Assembly: GCA_035501935.1 (NCBI GenBank)
Contig: DATJVC010000004.1
Coordinates: 1 to 64,000 of the forward strand
DNA from: Gammaproteobacteria bacterium
GTDB lineage: Bacteria; Pseudomonadota; Gammaproteobacteria; JAJPIJ01
Reading direction: 5' to 3'
Length of the DNA stretch: 64,000 bases
Shown here: positions 50,548 to 59,680 of the stretch, piece by piece
Layout: every line of letters begins with the position of its first letter
Position numbering within the stretch: position 1 is the stretch's first letter
Translations under genes and position numbers: made by a program
The notes under the pieces: generated by a model
Told to the model about the DNA's origin: nothing
Database searches by the model: none
Seen by the model: only the letters and a program-made list of their open reading frames with translations

Positions 50548-52076
50548 GCCGCACCGCTTTCTCCGCCGTTCGTGGGGTCCGGCGGTTCGTTCGCGGCGCG
50601 TTTGGCGCGCACTCGCTCGACAGCGGCCGTGATTTCGGCACGCATCGCCTCCTTGTCCATCGTGCCGGCCGGTGATGCCGACTCGGCCGTTTCCGGCGCG
50701 GTTTGATCCGCCGCCAGACGCTGCTCATGCCGCTCGTAGCGCCGGCGATTTTCCGCCGCCGTTTGCTGCCGCCGTTCGGTGGCGGCAATGCCGGCCTTGG
50801 CCTGCCGGTAGTAGCTCACCAGGGGAATATGGCTTGGGCAGACATAAGCGCAGGCGCCGCATTCGATGCAATCGAAGAGATGCAGGTCCTGCGCGGCATC
50901 AAGATCGCCGGCCCGCGCGTATTCATACAGCGCGCGGGCATTGAGTTGCACCGGGCAGACCCGCAGGCATTCGCCGCAGCGTATGCATGGCATGGACATC
51001 ATGGACACCCGTGCGGCCTCCTGTACCAGCAGGCAATTCGTCACCTTGGTCACCGGTACTTCCAGATGCGACAGCGCCATTCCCATCATGGGCCCGCCCA
51101 TGATCACCTGTTGTTTCCCGTAACCGCCCCAGCCGCTCTGCTGCAGCAGATGACTGACGGGTGTGCCGAGCAGCGCCTGCCAGTTGCCCGGCTGCTGCAC
51201 GGAGCCCGTGACCGTGACGTAGCGCGACATGAGCGGACGGCCCTCCACCACGGCTTGGTATACCGCCTGCGCAGTGGCCACATTGTGCATCAGCACCCCC
51301 GCCTGTATGGGCAATCCCTTGCTCGGCACCTCCCGACCGGTCAGCATTTTGATCAACTGTTTCTCGCCGCCAGCGGGATAGATCGCCGGCACCGATCCGA
51401 CCGTCACGTCCTCACCGGCATGGGACTGCAACGCGGCCAGCGCCTCCGGCATGTCCTCTTCCACGGCGATGAAACACTCGCCGGCATTCACCGCCCGTTT
51501 CAGCCAGCGCGCGCCGGCCACGATCCCGGTGGCATGTTCGCGCATCAGTCGATCGTCACAGGTGATGTAGGGCTCGCACTCCACGCCATTGATGATCAAG
51601 GTCTGCACCGTACGCGTCAGTCCCTCCCTGACCTTGACGTGCGAAGGGAAGCCGGCGCCGCCCATGCCGATGACGCCGGCTTCCACCAGCCGGCGCTGAA
51701 TGGCGTCGCCATCCGCGTCAGCGGACAGGGGCGGCCAGGGATCCACGCTGCGGCCTTCGCCATCGACTTCAATAACGATGCACGTCGCGGTGATGTCTCC
51801 GGGCGCAACGGGAAAATCACCGATGTCCCGGACCACGCCGGAGGTCGCGGCATGCAGCGCCTGACTGACATAGGTATCCGGTTGCGCGAGACATTGTCCC
51901 CGCAGCACGCGATCACCGGGCTTGATGATGGGCCGCGCCGCCGTGCCGATGTGGCTGCGCAGGGGATAAATCAGTCGCGCCGGCAACGGCGGTACGCGCG
52001 ACGCCCCGGTGTTGGACAGGTTTTTGTGGCGCGGCACCCGCACCCCACCGCCCCACGCATGTTGCGGCAGCGTCAC
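50544..52076 (-). CDS. rsxC: Rnf/Rsx electron transport complex subunit C
   Basis: 510 residues from the GTG at 52076 (GGGAGG five nt upstream, just past the rsxB stop). An N-terminal barrel-sandwich part (GVRVPRHKNLSNTGASRVPPLP) leads into the NADH/FMN Rossmann domain (GVIGMGGAGFPSHVK, INGVECEPYITCDDRLM), then two [4Fe-4S] motifs CIRCGECLRVCPVQL and CIECGACAYVCPSHI. The C-terminal tail is about 75 residues of Ala/Glu/Arg helix, shorter than the repeats in E. coli RsxC (740 residues). It takes electrons from or to NADH. Confidence 0.96.
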   Translation of the reverse strand: MTLPQHAWGGGVRVPRHKNLSNTGASRVPPLPARLIYPLRSHIGTAARPIIKPGDRVLRGQCLAQPDTYVSQALHAATSGVVRDIGDFPVAPGDITATCIVIEVDGEGRSVDPWPPLSADADGDAIQRRLVEAGVIGMGGAGFPSHVKVREGLTRTVQTLIINGVECEPYITCDDRLMREHATGIVAGARWLKRAVNAGECFIAVEEDMPEALAALQSHAGEDVTVGSVPAIYPAGGEKQLIKMLTGREVPSKGLPIQAGVLMHNVATAQAVYQAVVEGRPLMSRYVTVTGSVQQPGNWQALLGTPVSHLLQQSGWGGYGKQQVIMGGPMMGMALSHLEVPVTKVTNCLLVQEAARVSMMSMPCIRCGECLRVCPVQLNARALYEYARAGDLDAAQDLHLFDCIECGACAYVCPSHIPLVSYYRQAKAGIAATERRQQTAAENRRRYERHEQRLAADQTAPETAESASPAGTMDKEAMRAEITAAVERVRAKRAANEPPDPTNGGESGAA

Positions 52077-52077
52077 T

Positions 52078-52566
52078 TCAACCTCCCGAAGTCCGCAACT
52101 GGATGCAATCCACCGGGCATGGCGGCAGGCACAGACCACAGCCGGTGCACAGCGCGGCGATCACGGTGTGCATCAGTTTGGGCGCGCCGATGATGGCGTC
52201 GACCGGGCAGGCGTCCAGGCAGAGCGTGCAGCCGATGCAGGTGGCTTCGTCGATCAACGCCACACGCGGCGGCGACATGGCGGGCGCCGGCATGGGTTCC
52301 ACGCCCAGCAGATCCGCCAGCGCCGCGACCGTCTCCGTCCCGCCGGGCGGACAGCGGTTGATCGCCGCCTCGCCGCGCACCACTGCCTCGGCATAAGGCC
52401 GGCAACCACGATAGCCGCACAAACCGCATTGGGTCTGCGGCAGCAGCGCGTCGATGCGATCAGTTTCTTCCGCGAGCGCCAGACCCTTGCCGGGATCGCG
52501 CGCGGGCCGTGCCACGGAAAATCCCGCAGCGAGGCCCACAATCGCCAGCAACAACCAGGGCAGCAT
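52078..52566 (-). CDS. rsxB: Rnf/Rsx electron transport complex iron-sulfur subunit B
   Basis: 162 residues from the ATG at 52566, overlapping the rsxA stop (TAATG). A membrane anchor (1-20) precedes [21 protein letters not shown] with a third-type [4Fe-4S] site, and two ferredoxin motifs [15 protein letters not shown] and [15 protein letters not shown]. It relays electrons between soluble carriers and the membrane subunits. FdxA, encoded 21 kb away, is a possible soluble partner, by inference only. Confidence 0.96.
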   Translation of the reverse strand: MLPWLLLAIVGLAAGFSVARPARDPGKGLALAEETDRIDALLPQTQCGLCGYRGCRPYAEAVVRGEAAINRCPPGGTETVAALADLLGVEPMPAPAMSPPRVALIDEATCIGCTLCLDACPVDAIIGAPKLMHTVIAALCTGCGLCLPPCPVDCIQLRTSGG

Positions 52567-53141
52567 TAGAAAATACCCTTCAACCCCTGCCAACCCAATG
52601 ACATCAGGCCGAGCGTGATCACGGTGATCGGCGCGCCGCGGAATGCCGCCGGCGTCTCGGCAAGCGCCAATCGCTCGCGCACCGCCGCGAGCATCAGCAG
52701 CACCAGCGCATAACCCGCGGCCATTCCCAGCCCGCCCAGCACGGCGGCGAAAAACCCGTCGAATTTATCCACCGCCAGCAAGGCAGCGCCCAGCACCAGG
52801 CAGTTCACCCGGAACATCGGCAGGAACACGGCGTATTGTTCATGCAGGCCGGGACGTAATCGTTGCGCTGCCAGCTCCAGTCCATGCAGTGCCAGGAAAA
52901 AAACCAGCACCCAGAGCGGCAGTTGCCAGGCCGTGAGATTCAGCGGTACCAGCACCTCCACCTGCACGGCGTAGCCGATGATGGCCAGCAGCGGCACGAC
53001 GACCAAGGTCACCACCGCCATGCCCTGCGCCACTTCATAACGCCGCGACATCGCCAGCAGCGGGCAGATGCCCAGTTGATACTCCAGGGCGAGATTGCCG
53101 GCGAGGGCCATGGTCCAGAAACCGTAGGCGGCGTGCGACAT
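52566..53141 (-). CDS. rsxA: Rnf/Rsx electron transport complex subunit A
   Basis: 191 residues with six membrane helices. [12 protein letters not shown] and [17 protein letters not shown] keep the two cysteines that, with RsxE, bind a membrane [2Fe-2S] cluster. [32 protein letters not shown] matches the family end. The NNF motif near the start of most RnfA proteins is changed to GNLALEY here. It is the first gene of the rsxABCDG block; nspC lies 20 nt upstream on the same strand. Confidence 0.94.
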   Translation of the reverse strand: MSHAAYGFWTMALAGNLALEYQLGICPLLAMSRRYEVAQGMAVVTLVVVPLLAIIGYAVQVEVLVPLNLTAWQLPLWVLVFFLALHGLELAAQRLRPGLHEQYAVFLPMFRVNCLVLGAALLAVDKFDGFFAAVLGGLGMAAGYALVLLMLAAVRERLALAETPAAFRGAPITVITLGLMSLGWQGLKGIF

Positions 53142-53161
53142 GGCCCAATCTTACTCCACGA

Positions 53162-54361
53162 TCAACACCATTGCCGGTGGTAGTCTTCGTAGTCGTATTG
53201 TTTGATTGACCGCAATTCGCCGGTCGGCAACCGCAGATGGATCGCCGGCAGATTGTGACCGTTGAAGCGGTGCGCCTTCGCCAGCGCATAGGCCCCGACG
53301 CCGTGGAAAGTCACGCGGCTGCCGATTCGGAGCGGCCCCGCAAACCGGTAACGGCCGAAGAGATCGCCCGCGAGACAGGTGCCGCCCGCCAGCAGGTACT
53401 CATGAGCACCGGCCACCGATGATTCCAGCACCCGCGGCGTGCGCTGATATTCGAACACCTCCGGCTGATGATTCACCGAGGTGTCCAGCACGGCGATTTG
53501 GGTATCCCCCTGTTCGAACACGTCCACCACCGAGGCAACCAGGCTGCCGGCATCGTTCACCAGCGCCTTGCCAGGCTCAAAATAAACCGTGAGTTTTGGA
53601 TAATGGTCCTTGAGATCGGCCACGAGTGCGGTCAGCACCGTGGCATCGGCCCCATCATCCAGCAGATAGCCGCCGCCCAGATTGAGCCACCGCACCTGTC
53701 GCAACGCCTCGGGCAGGGTGTGTTCGATGCGTTCGACGATTTCGCGCAGCGGTGTGAAATCCCGCGACTCGCAATGGGTGTGGAAATGCAGGCCGTCGGG
53801 CGGATGGGCGCCGTTCATCAGCCGCGCCCAGGCGGAGGCGCATTGCGCCAGCGGGACGCCCAGCTTGGAATCCGGCCGGCAGGGATCGTAACGCGCATCG
53901 GGGACCCGCGAATATTGCGGATTGATGCGCAGGCCCCTCTGCACGCCGCCGCGAGCCTCCGCGGCGAAACGTTCGCACTGCGAAAGTGAGTTGAAATTGA
54001 TGTGATCGGCGTATCGCACAAGGGCATCGAAGTCCGTGGGCGCGTATCCCGGGGAGGTAACGTGTACCTCTCCCGACGAACCCAACACCTCCCTCGACAA
54101 CCGGGCCTCGAACAGCGAGCTGGCGGAAAAGCCGTCCACTGAAGGGGCAATCCTGTGCAGCAGCTCCGCCAGTGCGCAGGCCTTGACCGAATACAGCACT
54201 CGCAATCCGCTTTGCGCGCGGAGATGCCGTATATGCTGCAATTGTTTCTCCAGTACGGCCAGATCGTAAATCACGGCCGGTGTTTCCAGCGTTGCCGGCA
54301 GCGGGATGCCGCGCCCTTCCCGGCCGGCAGCTGTTTCCAGTACCTTCTCCCGATTTGTCAT
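53162..54361 (-). CDS. nspC: Carboxynorspermidine/carboxyspermidine decarboxylase
   Basis: 399 residues from the ATG at 54361. It is a PLP-dependent alanine-racemase-fold decarboxylase: LYSVKACALAELL holds the PLP lysine, GLHFHTHCES and WLNLGGGYLLDDG the phosphate-binding region, VYFEPGKALVNDAG the FEPG motif, and GGTCLAGDLFG the C-terminal catalytic cysteine. It makes norspermidine or spermidine in the Vibrio-type route. The partner carboxynorspermidine dehydrogenase gene (nspD/casdh) is not in the window. It is 20 nt upstream of rsxA, so co-transcription with Rnf is likely. Confidence 0.92.
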   Translation of the reverse strand: MTNREKVLETAAGREGRGIPLPATLETPAVIYDLAVLEKQLQHIRHLRAQSGLRVLYSVKACALAELLHRIAPSVDGFSASSLFEARLSREVLGSSGEVHVTSPGYAPTDFDALVRYADHINFNSLSQCERFAAEARGGVQRGLRINPQYSRVPDARYDPCRPDSKLGVPLAQCASAWARLMNGAHPPDGLHFHTHCESRDFTPLREIVERIEHTLPEALRQVRWLNLGGGYLLDDGADATVLTALVADLKDHYPKLTVYFEPGKALVNDAGSLVASVVDVFEQGDTQIAVLDTSVNHQPEVFEYQRTPRVLESSVAGAHEYLLAGGTCLAGDLFGRYRFAGPLRIGSRVTFHGVGAYALAKAHRFNGHNLPAIHLRLPTGELRSIKQYDYEDYHRQWC

Positions 54362-54502
54362 TGGCCTTCGGTCTTCCAGCGTGGAGAAACGGCGTCGCCC
54401 GTCAACAGTATTGTGGCACATGGCGGCGAACGGAACATCCTCAGGAAGCGCGGTTCTAGCCCGCGTCGCCATGCGGTTGTTGTAGAATACGCGTGTCATC
54501 AC

Positions 54503-55441
54503 ATGAACGCGCTTGAAATCACCGGCCTGCGCAAGGTCTACAAAAACGGCGTCCAGGCCCTCAAAGGCATCGATCTCCGTGTGGAACAGGGCGACTTCTT
54601 CGCACTGCTCGGACCCAACGGCGCCGGCAAGTCCACCACCATCGGCATCGTCAGCTCGCTGGTCAACAAGACGGCGGGCCGGGTGCGCGTCTTCGGCCAT
54701 GACATCGACATCGAACTGGAGATCGCCAAGGCCCACATCGGCCTGGTGCCGCAGGAATTGAACTTCTCCCAGTTCGAATCGAGCCTGCAGATCGTCGTCA
54801 ATCACGCCGGTTTCTACGGCGTCCCCCGCGCGCTTGCGCATCAGCGCGCCGAAAAATATCTGAAGCAACTGGGGCTGTGGGAGAAGCGCAACCAGCCCTC
54901 GCGCATGCTCTCCGGCGGCATGAAGCGGCGACTGATGGTCGCGCGCGCGCTGCTGCACGAGCCGAAACTCCTCATTCTCGACGAACCGACCGCCGGCGTG
55001 GACATCGAATTGCGTCGCTCGTTGTGGGATTTCCTGAGAAAGATTAACGCCAACGGCACCACCATCATCCTGACCACGCATTACCTCGAGGAGGCGGAGT
55101 CGTTGTGCCGGAACATCGCCATCATCGACAATGGTTTGATCATTGAAAATACCGGCATGAAGAGCTTGCTGGCCAAACTGCACATGGAAACCTTCATTCT
55201 CGACATAGACCGGCCGCTGGCCGCAGCGCCGTCCCTGCCCGCCTTTCACCTGCAACGGCTGGATGAACTCACGCTGTCGGCAGACATCACCAAGGAACAA
55301 AATTTGAATGACCTGTTCACCGCCCTGAGCGCGCAGGGCATACACGTCAAGAGCATGCGCAACAAGGCCAACCGTCTGGAGGAATTGTTTTTGGGCCTCC
55401 TCGGCAAAAACGGCCAAGCTGATAGCAAAACAACAGGTTGA
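54503..55441 (+). CDS. ABC-2-type transporter ATPase (YadG-like)
   Basis: 312 residues from the ATG at 54503. Walker A GPNGAGKSTT, Q loop PQELNFSQFES, signature LSGGMKRRLMVARAL, Walker B LLILDEPTAGVD and H loop TTHYLEEAE are intact. ELNFSQFE is typical of the YadG subgroup. A C-terminal extension (about 225-312) follows the ATPase core. The permease gene begins 7 nt later. Substrate unknown. A TAGAAT hexamer about 20 nt upstream of the ATG may be a -10. Confidence 0.92.
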   Translation: MNALEITGLRKVYKNGVQALKGIDLRVEQGDFFALLGPNGAGKSTTIGIVSSLVNKTAGRVRVFGHDIDIELEIAKAHIGLVPQELNFSQFESSLQIVVNHAGFYGVPRALAHQRAEKYLKQLGLWEKRNQPSRMLSGGMKRRLMVARALLHEPKLLILDEPTAGVDIELRRSLWDFLRKINANGTTIILTTHYLEEAESLCRNIAIIDNGLIIENTGMKSLLAKLHMETFILDIDRPLAAAPSLPAFHLQRLDELTLSADITKEQNLNDLFTALSAQGIHVKSMRNKANRLEELFLGLLGKNGQADSKTTG

Positions 55442-55447
55442 TTATAG

Positions 55448-56218
55448 ATGCGCCCACGCTACTGGACAGCCTTTCAAACCATCGTCACCAAGGAAGTGAC
55501 GCGCTTCATGCGCATTTGGATGCAGACGCTGCTGCCGCCGGCGATCAGCATGTCGCTGTACTTCGTCATCTTCGGCAGCCTCATCGGCCCGCGCATCGGC
55601 ATGATGCACGGGTTTCCCTACATCCAGTACATCGCGCCGGGCCTCATCATGATGTCGGTGATCACCAACGCCTACGCCAACGTGGTGTCGTCCTTCTTCG
55701 GCTCGAAATTTCAGAAAAGCATCGAGGAAATGCTGGTTGCGCCGATCCCAAACTGGGTCATCATGAGCGGGTTCATTGCCGGCGGCGTGGTCCGCGGATT
55801 GTTCGTGGGCCTGGTGGTCACCGCGGTGGCGCTGTTTTTCACCGATCTGCATCTCTATTCATTCTGGATCACCGCGATTGTGGTCTTGCTGACCTCCATC
55901 CTGTTTTCTCTCGGGGGCCTTATCAACGGCATCTTCGCCAAGAAATTCGACGACATTTCGATCATCCCCACCTTCGTGCTCACGCCGCTGACCTATCTGG
56001 GGGGCGTGTTTTACTCCATCCAGTTGCTGCCGGAATTCTGGCAGGGGGTCTCGCTTGCCAATCCCATCATCTACATGGTCAACGCCTTCCGTTACGGCAT
56101 TTTGGGTGTATCCGACATCAGCGTCACCAACGCACTCATCGTGCTGGCGCTGTGTAGTGTGGCACTGACCGTCGCGTGTATCATGCTGATGAATCGGGGC
56201 GTCGGCATCCGCACCTGA
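55448..56218 (+). CDS. ABC-2-type transporter permease (YadH-like)
   Basis: 256 residues with six membrane helices. WTAFQTIVTKEVTRFMRIWMQTLLPPAISMSLYFVIFG, SFFGSKFQKSIEEMLVAPIPNW and LTYLGGVFYSIQLLPEFWQ match the ABC2_membrane/YadH family closely. It forms an exporter with the ATPase encoded just upstream. No biosynthetic or accessory gene nearby reveals the cargo. The 219-nt gap downstream holds a short CAGGTG/CACCTG dyad (56236-56249) and no gene. Confidence 0.92.
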   Translation: MRPRYWTAFQTIVTKEVTRFMRIWMQTLLPPAISMSLYFVIFGSLIGPRIGMMHGFPYIQYIAPGLIMMSVITNAYANVVSSFFGSKFQKSIEEMLVAPIPNWVIMSGFIAGGVVRGLFVGLVVTAVALFFTDLHLYSFWITAIVVLLTSILFSLGGLINGIFAKKFDDISIIPTFVLTPLTYLGGVFYSIQLLPEFWQGVSLANPIIYMVNAFRYGILGVSDISVTNALIVLALCSVALTVACIMLMNRGVGIRT

Positions 56219-56437
56219 TCATTGCGACGCAGCGGCAGGTGGACACCTGGTCAACACGAACCTGTCTCTGCCGGCATTTCCTGCCAACAGGGGATTTCAA
56301 CGTATTGAGCCATAAAGACACCTCGGCGCTGCGTTAAGGCACTGGTCTAAAAGATGTAACAAAGCGCGACCGCCGGGCATCGAATTTACAGGATTTGATG
56401 GCATAACACCGTTTACCGCGCCCGGGAGGTGGAGAAC

Positions 56438-57634
56438 ATGCGTTCAGTTTCAACCGGTATTGTGATCGCCGTGTTAGTTGCGGGGGTTTTGTATTTCACG
56501 TCCAACGAATTGCGCCCCAACGATGCAACGGCTGCAGAGCCTGTCTCGGGAACCGCGACCGCAAAGGCGACGTTCGCGGGCGGGTGCTTCTGGTGCATGG
56601 TGCCACCTTTCGATCGATTGAACGGCGTGCTATCGGTCACCTCCGGATATACCGGTGGCACGGTGGCCAATCCGACCTACGAGCAGGTCTCGACAGGCAC
56701 CACCGGTCACGCGGAGTCTGTCGACATAGTCTATGACCCAACGAAGATCTCATACGAGAAATTACTGGACATCTACTGGGACAATATCGATCCCTTAACA
56801 GACGATGCTCAGTTCTGCGATGTCGGTAATCAGTATCGAACTGCCATCTTCTATCACGACGAAACCCAACGACAGCTGGCCGAAGCCTCGAAGAAAGCGG
56901 AGGAAGCTCGACTGCACGCGCCGATAGTCACACAGATTGTGCCCGCGGGTCCCTTCTATGCAGCGGAGGAACATCATCAGGACTTTTATAAGAAACAAAG
57001 CCTGCACTATCACTTGTATCGCGAGGCCTGTGGACGAGACAGTCGACTGAAGGAACTTAGGGAAAAAGCCGGCGGGCAATCCGGCACGGGGGTTGGGAAT
57101 TTACCGCCAGTGGCCACAACGGGCACCGTAATTCCAATCGCAACTGGAGATATCTCGACTCCCAGGCCGGGTTGGGATGCGAAAAATTTCAAGAAACCGG
57201 GTGATGCCGAGTTACAGAAACGTCTCACTCCAATGCAATATGGCGTGACTCAGCAGGAAGGAACAGAGCCCCCCTTCAATAACGAATATTGGCATAACAA
57301 AAATGCCGGCATTTATGTCGATATAGTGTCCGGTGAACCGCTGTTCAGTTCACTTGACAAGTACGACTCGGGCACCGGCTGGCCAAGCTTCACCAAACCT
57401 ATCAATGCGGAGGCCATCACCAATCGCACTGACAATAGTCTATTGATGACCCGCACCGAAGTTCGCTCCACGGTGGGCGACTCGCATCTTGGTCATGTGT
57501 TTGACGATGGGCCGGCGCCAACTGGGCTGCGTTATTGCATCAACTCGGCTGCATTGCGCTTCATACCTGTGGAGCAGATGAAAGCCCAGGGGTACGAATC
57601 CTACCTGTCGCGGTTCACCACGGGAAAACCTTGA
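56438..57634 (+). CDS. msrAB: Periplasmic MsrA-MsrB fusion, peptide methionine sulfoxide reductase
   Basis: 398 residues from the ATG at 56438 (GGAGG eight nt upstream). An N-terminal hydrophobic segment (about 7-21) exports or anchors it. MsrA (about 44-200) has AGGCFWCM (Cys50), GYTGG and [10 protein letters not shown]. MsrB (about 245-395) has [24 protein letters not shown] and [11 protein letters not shown] with the catalytic Cys; the zinc CxxC pairs are absent. It repairs both sulfoxide epimers. G+C is visibly lower than around it, suggesting transfer. It converges on the YedY-like operon, which handles the same chemistry. Confidence 0.95.
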   Translation: MRSVSTGIVIAVLVAGVLYFTSNELRPNDATAAEPVSGTATAKATFAGGCFWCMVPPFDRLNGVLSVTSGYTGGTVANPTYEQVSTGTTGHAESVDIVYDPTKISYEKLLDIYWDNIDPLTDDAQFCDVGNQYRTAIFYHDETQRQLAEASKKAEEARLHAPIVTQIVPAGPFYAAEEHHQDFYKKQSLHYHLYREACGRDSRLKELREKAGGQSGTGVGNLPPVATTGTVIPIATGDISTPRPGWDAKNFKKPGDAELQKRLTPMQYGVTQQEGTEPPFNNEYWHNKNAGIYVDIVSGEPLFSSLDKYDSGTGWPSFTKPINAEAITNRTDNSLLMTRTEVRSTVGDSHLGHVFDDGPAPTGLRYCINSAALRFIPVEQMKAQGYESYLSRFTTGKP

Positions 57635-57720
57635 GGAGATTCCCATAATCAAATTGTCTGCCATTGCTTCTCGATAAAGCGATTGAGCTGAAACGAAACG
57701 ATTAAGAAAACAGCATCATC

Positions 57721-58014
57721 TTATTTTGCATCCCTTCCCATCTTTGATTCTTCCTGCTTCAAGGTTTCGTCCATAACTTCTTTCTTTTTCGTCTCGCCTT
57801 TCATCACATCTTCTATCATCATGCCGTCCTTCTTCATCTTGGTCGGCATGGGTTCCTTCATTTTCATGGGCTGGCCGTGCGCCGTTGCATCCGCCGGCAT
57901 CATCTTCGCTGCCTCCGCGGCGTCGTCGGCTCGTGCCACACCGGGCGCAAGCAGACTCAGCGCCGCGAGAAAAATGACGGGGCACGCGTAATACCGGGAC
58001 TTCATGGCGTTCAT
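57721..58014 (-). CDS. Met/Lys-rich secreted peptide (MrpX-like)
   Basis: 97 residues from the ATG at 58014, which overlaps the upstream YedY-like stop as ATGA. A signal peptide (1-29, VARADD) leaves about 68 residues containing 11 Met and 13 Lys, arranged as PMKMKEPMPTKMKKDGMMIE and similar, with no Cys, Trp or Phe. This is the composition of MrpX, a periplasmic methionine sink that is oxidised by hypochlorite and then reduced by YedY1. The operon with the molybdoenzyme and cytochrome b supports that reading. The chain is probably disordered. No sequence alignment was made. Confidence 0.7.
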   Translation of the reverse strand: MNAMKSRYYACPVIFLAALSLLAPGVARADDAAEAAKMMPADATAHGQPMKMKEPMPTKMKKDGMMIEDVMKGETKKKEVMDETLKQEESKMGRDAK

Positions 58015-58775
58015 GAGCCGCTGAACCAGTTGTACCCCTGGTCTTCCCAGTAACCGCCTGGATAGACGTCGGTCACGAAGATCTCGGCGATGTGCTTGGG
58101 GTTCTTGAAGCCAAGCTTGGTCGGGATGCGCAGCTTCATGGGAAAGCCATAGCGCACCGGCAGCATCTCGTCGGCGTAGGTGAGGGCCATGATGGTCTGC
58201 GGATGCAGGGCGGTCGGCATGTCGATGCTTGTGTAGTAGTGATCGGCACAGCGAAAACCGACGTATTTGGCGGTGAGATCGGCGCCGACCTTCTCAAGGA
58301 AGTAGCGGAATGGGACGCCGCCCCATTTGCCGATCGCGCTCCAGCCTTCGACGCAGATATGGCGCGTGACCTGCGATTCCTGTGGCAGCTTGTGCAATTC
58401 CATCAGCGTCCACGGCTTGCGATCCCGGATCATGCCCGACAGCTCCAGCCGCCAGGTGACCGGATTGACCACCGGCGCCTCCGGTTCGTCATAGTAGGCA
58501 TTGAAGGGGAAAGGCTTGGTGATGGCGCTCTCCGGATAGGTGGGCGCCAGTTTGTTCGGGTTGAAGAGGCGTGCCTGCACGCGGTCATTCCAGCGCGACA
58601 TGCCCAACAACATTCTCTGCACCCGCTCCGCGTTGCTCAGGTCACAGCCGCTCAACAGCGCCAGCACGCCCAGGCTCAATCCCTGTTTCAGTAACAGCCG
58701 CCGTTCCAGCCGCCGGATCGCGGGTGACTCGCGGCGGATTTGATCCAGCGTGATATCGGTCTTCAGTTTGGTCAC
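58011..58775 (-). CDS. Sulfite-oxidase-fold molybdopterin oxidoreductase (MsrP/YedY-like)
   Basis: 254 residues from a GTG at 58775. The N-terminus ERRLLLKQGLSLGVLALLSGC is Tat-like (RR-x-x-L-K) and ends in a lipobox-like Cys44, so it may be an exported or lipid-anchored protein. RHICVEGWSAIGKWGGVPFR holds the molybdenum ligand Cys141; GFRCADHYYTSIDM, LPVRYGFPMKLRIPTKLGFKNPKHI are family landmarks. MsrP/YedY enzymes reduce methionine sulfoxide in the periplasm. The cytochrome b gene lies 4 nt upstream, the Met-rich peptide directly downstream. Confidence 0.9.
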   Translation of the reverse strand: MTKLKTDITLDQIRRESPAIRRLERRLLLKQGLSLGVLALLSGCDLSNAERVQRMLLGMSRWNDRVQARLFNPNKLAPTYPESAITKPFPFNAYYDEPEAPVVNPVTWRLELSGMIRDRKPWTLMELHKLPQESQVTRHICVEGWSAIGKWGGVPFRYFLEKVGADLTAKYVGFRCADHYYTSIDMPTALHPQTIMALTYADEMLPVRYGFPMKLRIPTKLGFKNPKHIAEIFVTDVYPGGYWEDQGYNWFSGS

Positions 58776-58779
58776 GGCT

Positions 58780-59439
58780 TCACGCTCCGGAACGATGGGT
58801 ACCGCTTACGCGCGCCCGGCCGGTCCACATCGGCAGAAAAGTACGCGGGACAAGCGCAACCATGACCACATGAATCGCGACGAACGCGACCAGGGTCCAC
58901 ATGCAGAAGAAATGCACAAAGCGCGCGCCTTCATAGCCGCCCATGAGCGACGCGATTTCCTGAAACTGCACCGGCTTCCAGATCGCCAGCCCCGACAGCA
59001 CGATCACGATCGCGATGGCGACGACGCCCACATAGGCCAGCCGCTGCACGCCGTTATAGATGCCGAGCTCATGCGCCAGCCGGCCGCGCAGCGCGTCGAT
59101 AAAATCCATAAGCACGGATTTTGCCCTGATGGGAAGGAAGGTGCGCCGGAAATGGCCGCTCACGATGCCGTAGAGCAGGTAAATTAACCCATTAATGACC
59201 AGCAGCCACATGGCGGCGAAATGCCATTGCAAAGCGCCGCCCAACCAGCCGCCAATGGTGTATTTCTTCGGAAACGTGAAATCTTCGAAGAGCGGCGAGG
59301 CGTCGTAGATGCGCCAGCCGCTGCCGATCATGACGAATATCGCCAGGGCGTTGACCCAATGCGTGACGCGCACAGTCAGCGGATGCACTTGTGTCCTGTC
59401 CCTGGTTGGACGCGTGTTTTGATTTACGATGGCGGCCAT
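58780..59439 (-). CDS. Membrane cytochrome b, electron donor to the YedY-like enzyme
   Basis: 219 residues from the ATG at 59439 (GGGAGGGGAG upstream). Four to five membrane helices with histidines placed for two haems b: VHPLTVRVTHWVNALAIFVM, LQWHFAAMWLLVINGLIYLL, and VHFFCMWTLVAFVAIHVVMVALVP. It belongs to the cytochrome b561/thiosulfate reductase b group rather than to the E. coli MsrQ/YedZ family. It would pass quinol electrons to the periplasmic molybdoenzyme encoded 4 nt downstream. Confidence 0.88.
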   Translation of the reverse strand: MAAIVNQNTRPTRDRTQVHPLTVRVTHWVNALAIFVMIGSGWRIYDASPLFEDFTFPKKYTIGGWLGGALQWHFAAMWLLVINGLIYLLYGIVSGHFRRTFLPIRAKSVLMDFIDALRGRLAHELGIYNGVQRLAYVGVVAIAIVIVLSGLAIWKPVQFQEIASLMGGYEGARFVHFFCMWTLVAFVAIHVVMVALVPRTFLPMWTGRARVSGTHRSGA

Positions 59440-59548
59440 GACCGGTTTACTCCCCTCCCAGCCTGCATAGCTGTTCCCTGGCTGATGCGAGAGGCATGCC
59501 ACAACCCAGCGTCTCGATAAATGACCGTGTCATACAAGGAGATAGACC

Positions 59549-59680
59549 ATGCCTTCGGCGCGTACACCCGTTGATCTTCGACACGGAACCCATCGTATTT
59601 GGTGGCTCCGCAGCTTATGGTGGGCCGGGGGTTTTAGTCGCCGGTGTAAACGCAGCCGGCGGTGCAGGTCTCGTGAATAA
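59549..59680 (+). CDS. Doubtful 43-residue frame with a good ribosome site
   Basis: AAGGAGA stands about 6 nt before an ATG, giving 43 residues rich in Arg and Trp (RIWWLRSLWWAGGF). The last third runs antisense to queD. No signal peptide or family is apparent. The rest of the 194-nt gap between queD and the cytochrome b gene shows nothing else. Confidence 0.2.
   Translation: MPSARTPVDLRHGTHRIWWLRSLWWAGGFSRRCKRSRRCRSRE

Noticed and set aside
50703-52193. Plus-strand frame across rsxC
   Set aside because: Antisense to a gene with both ferredoxin motifs; the composition is typical of a shadow frame.
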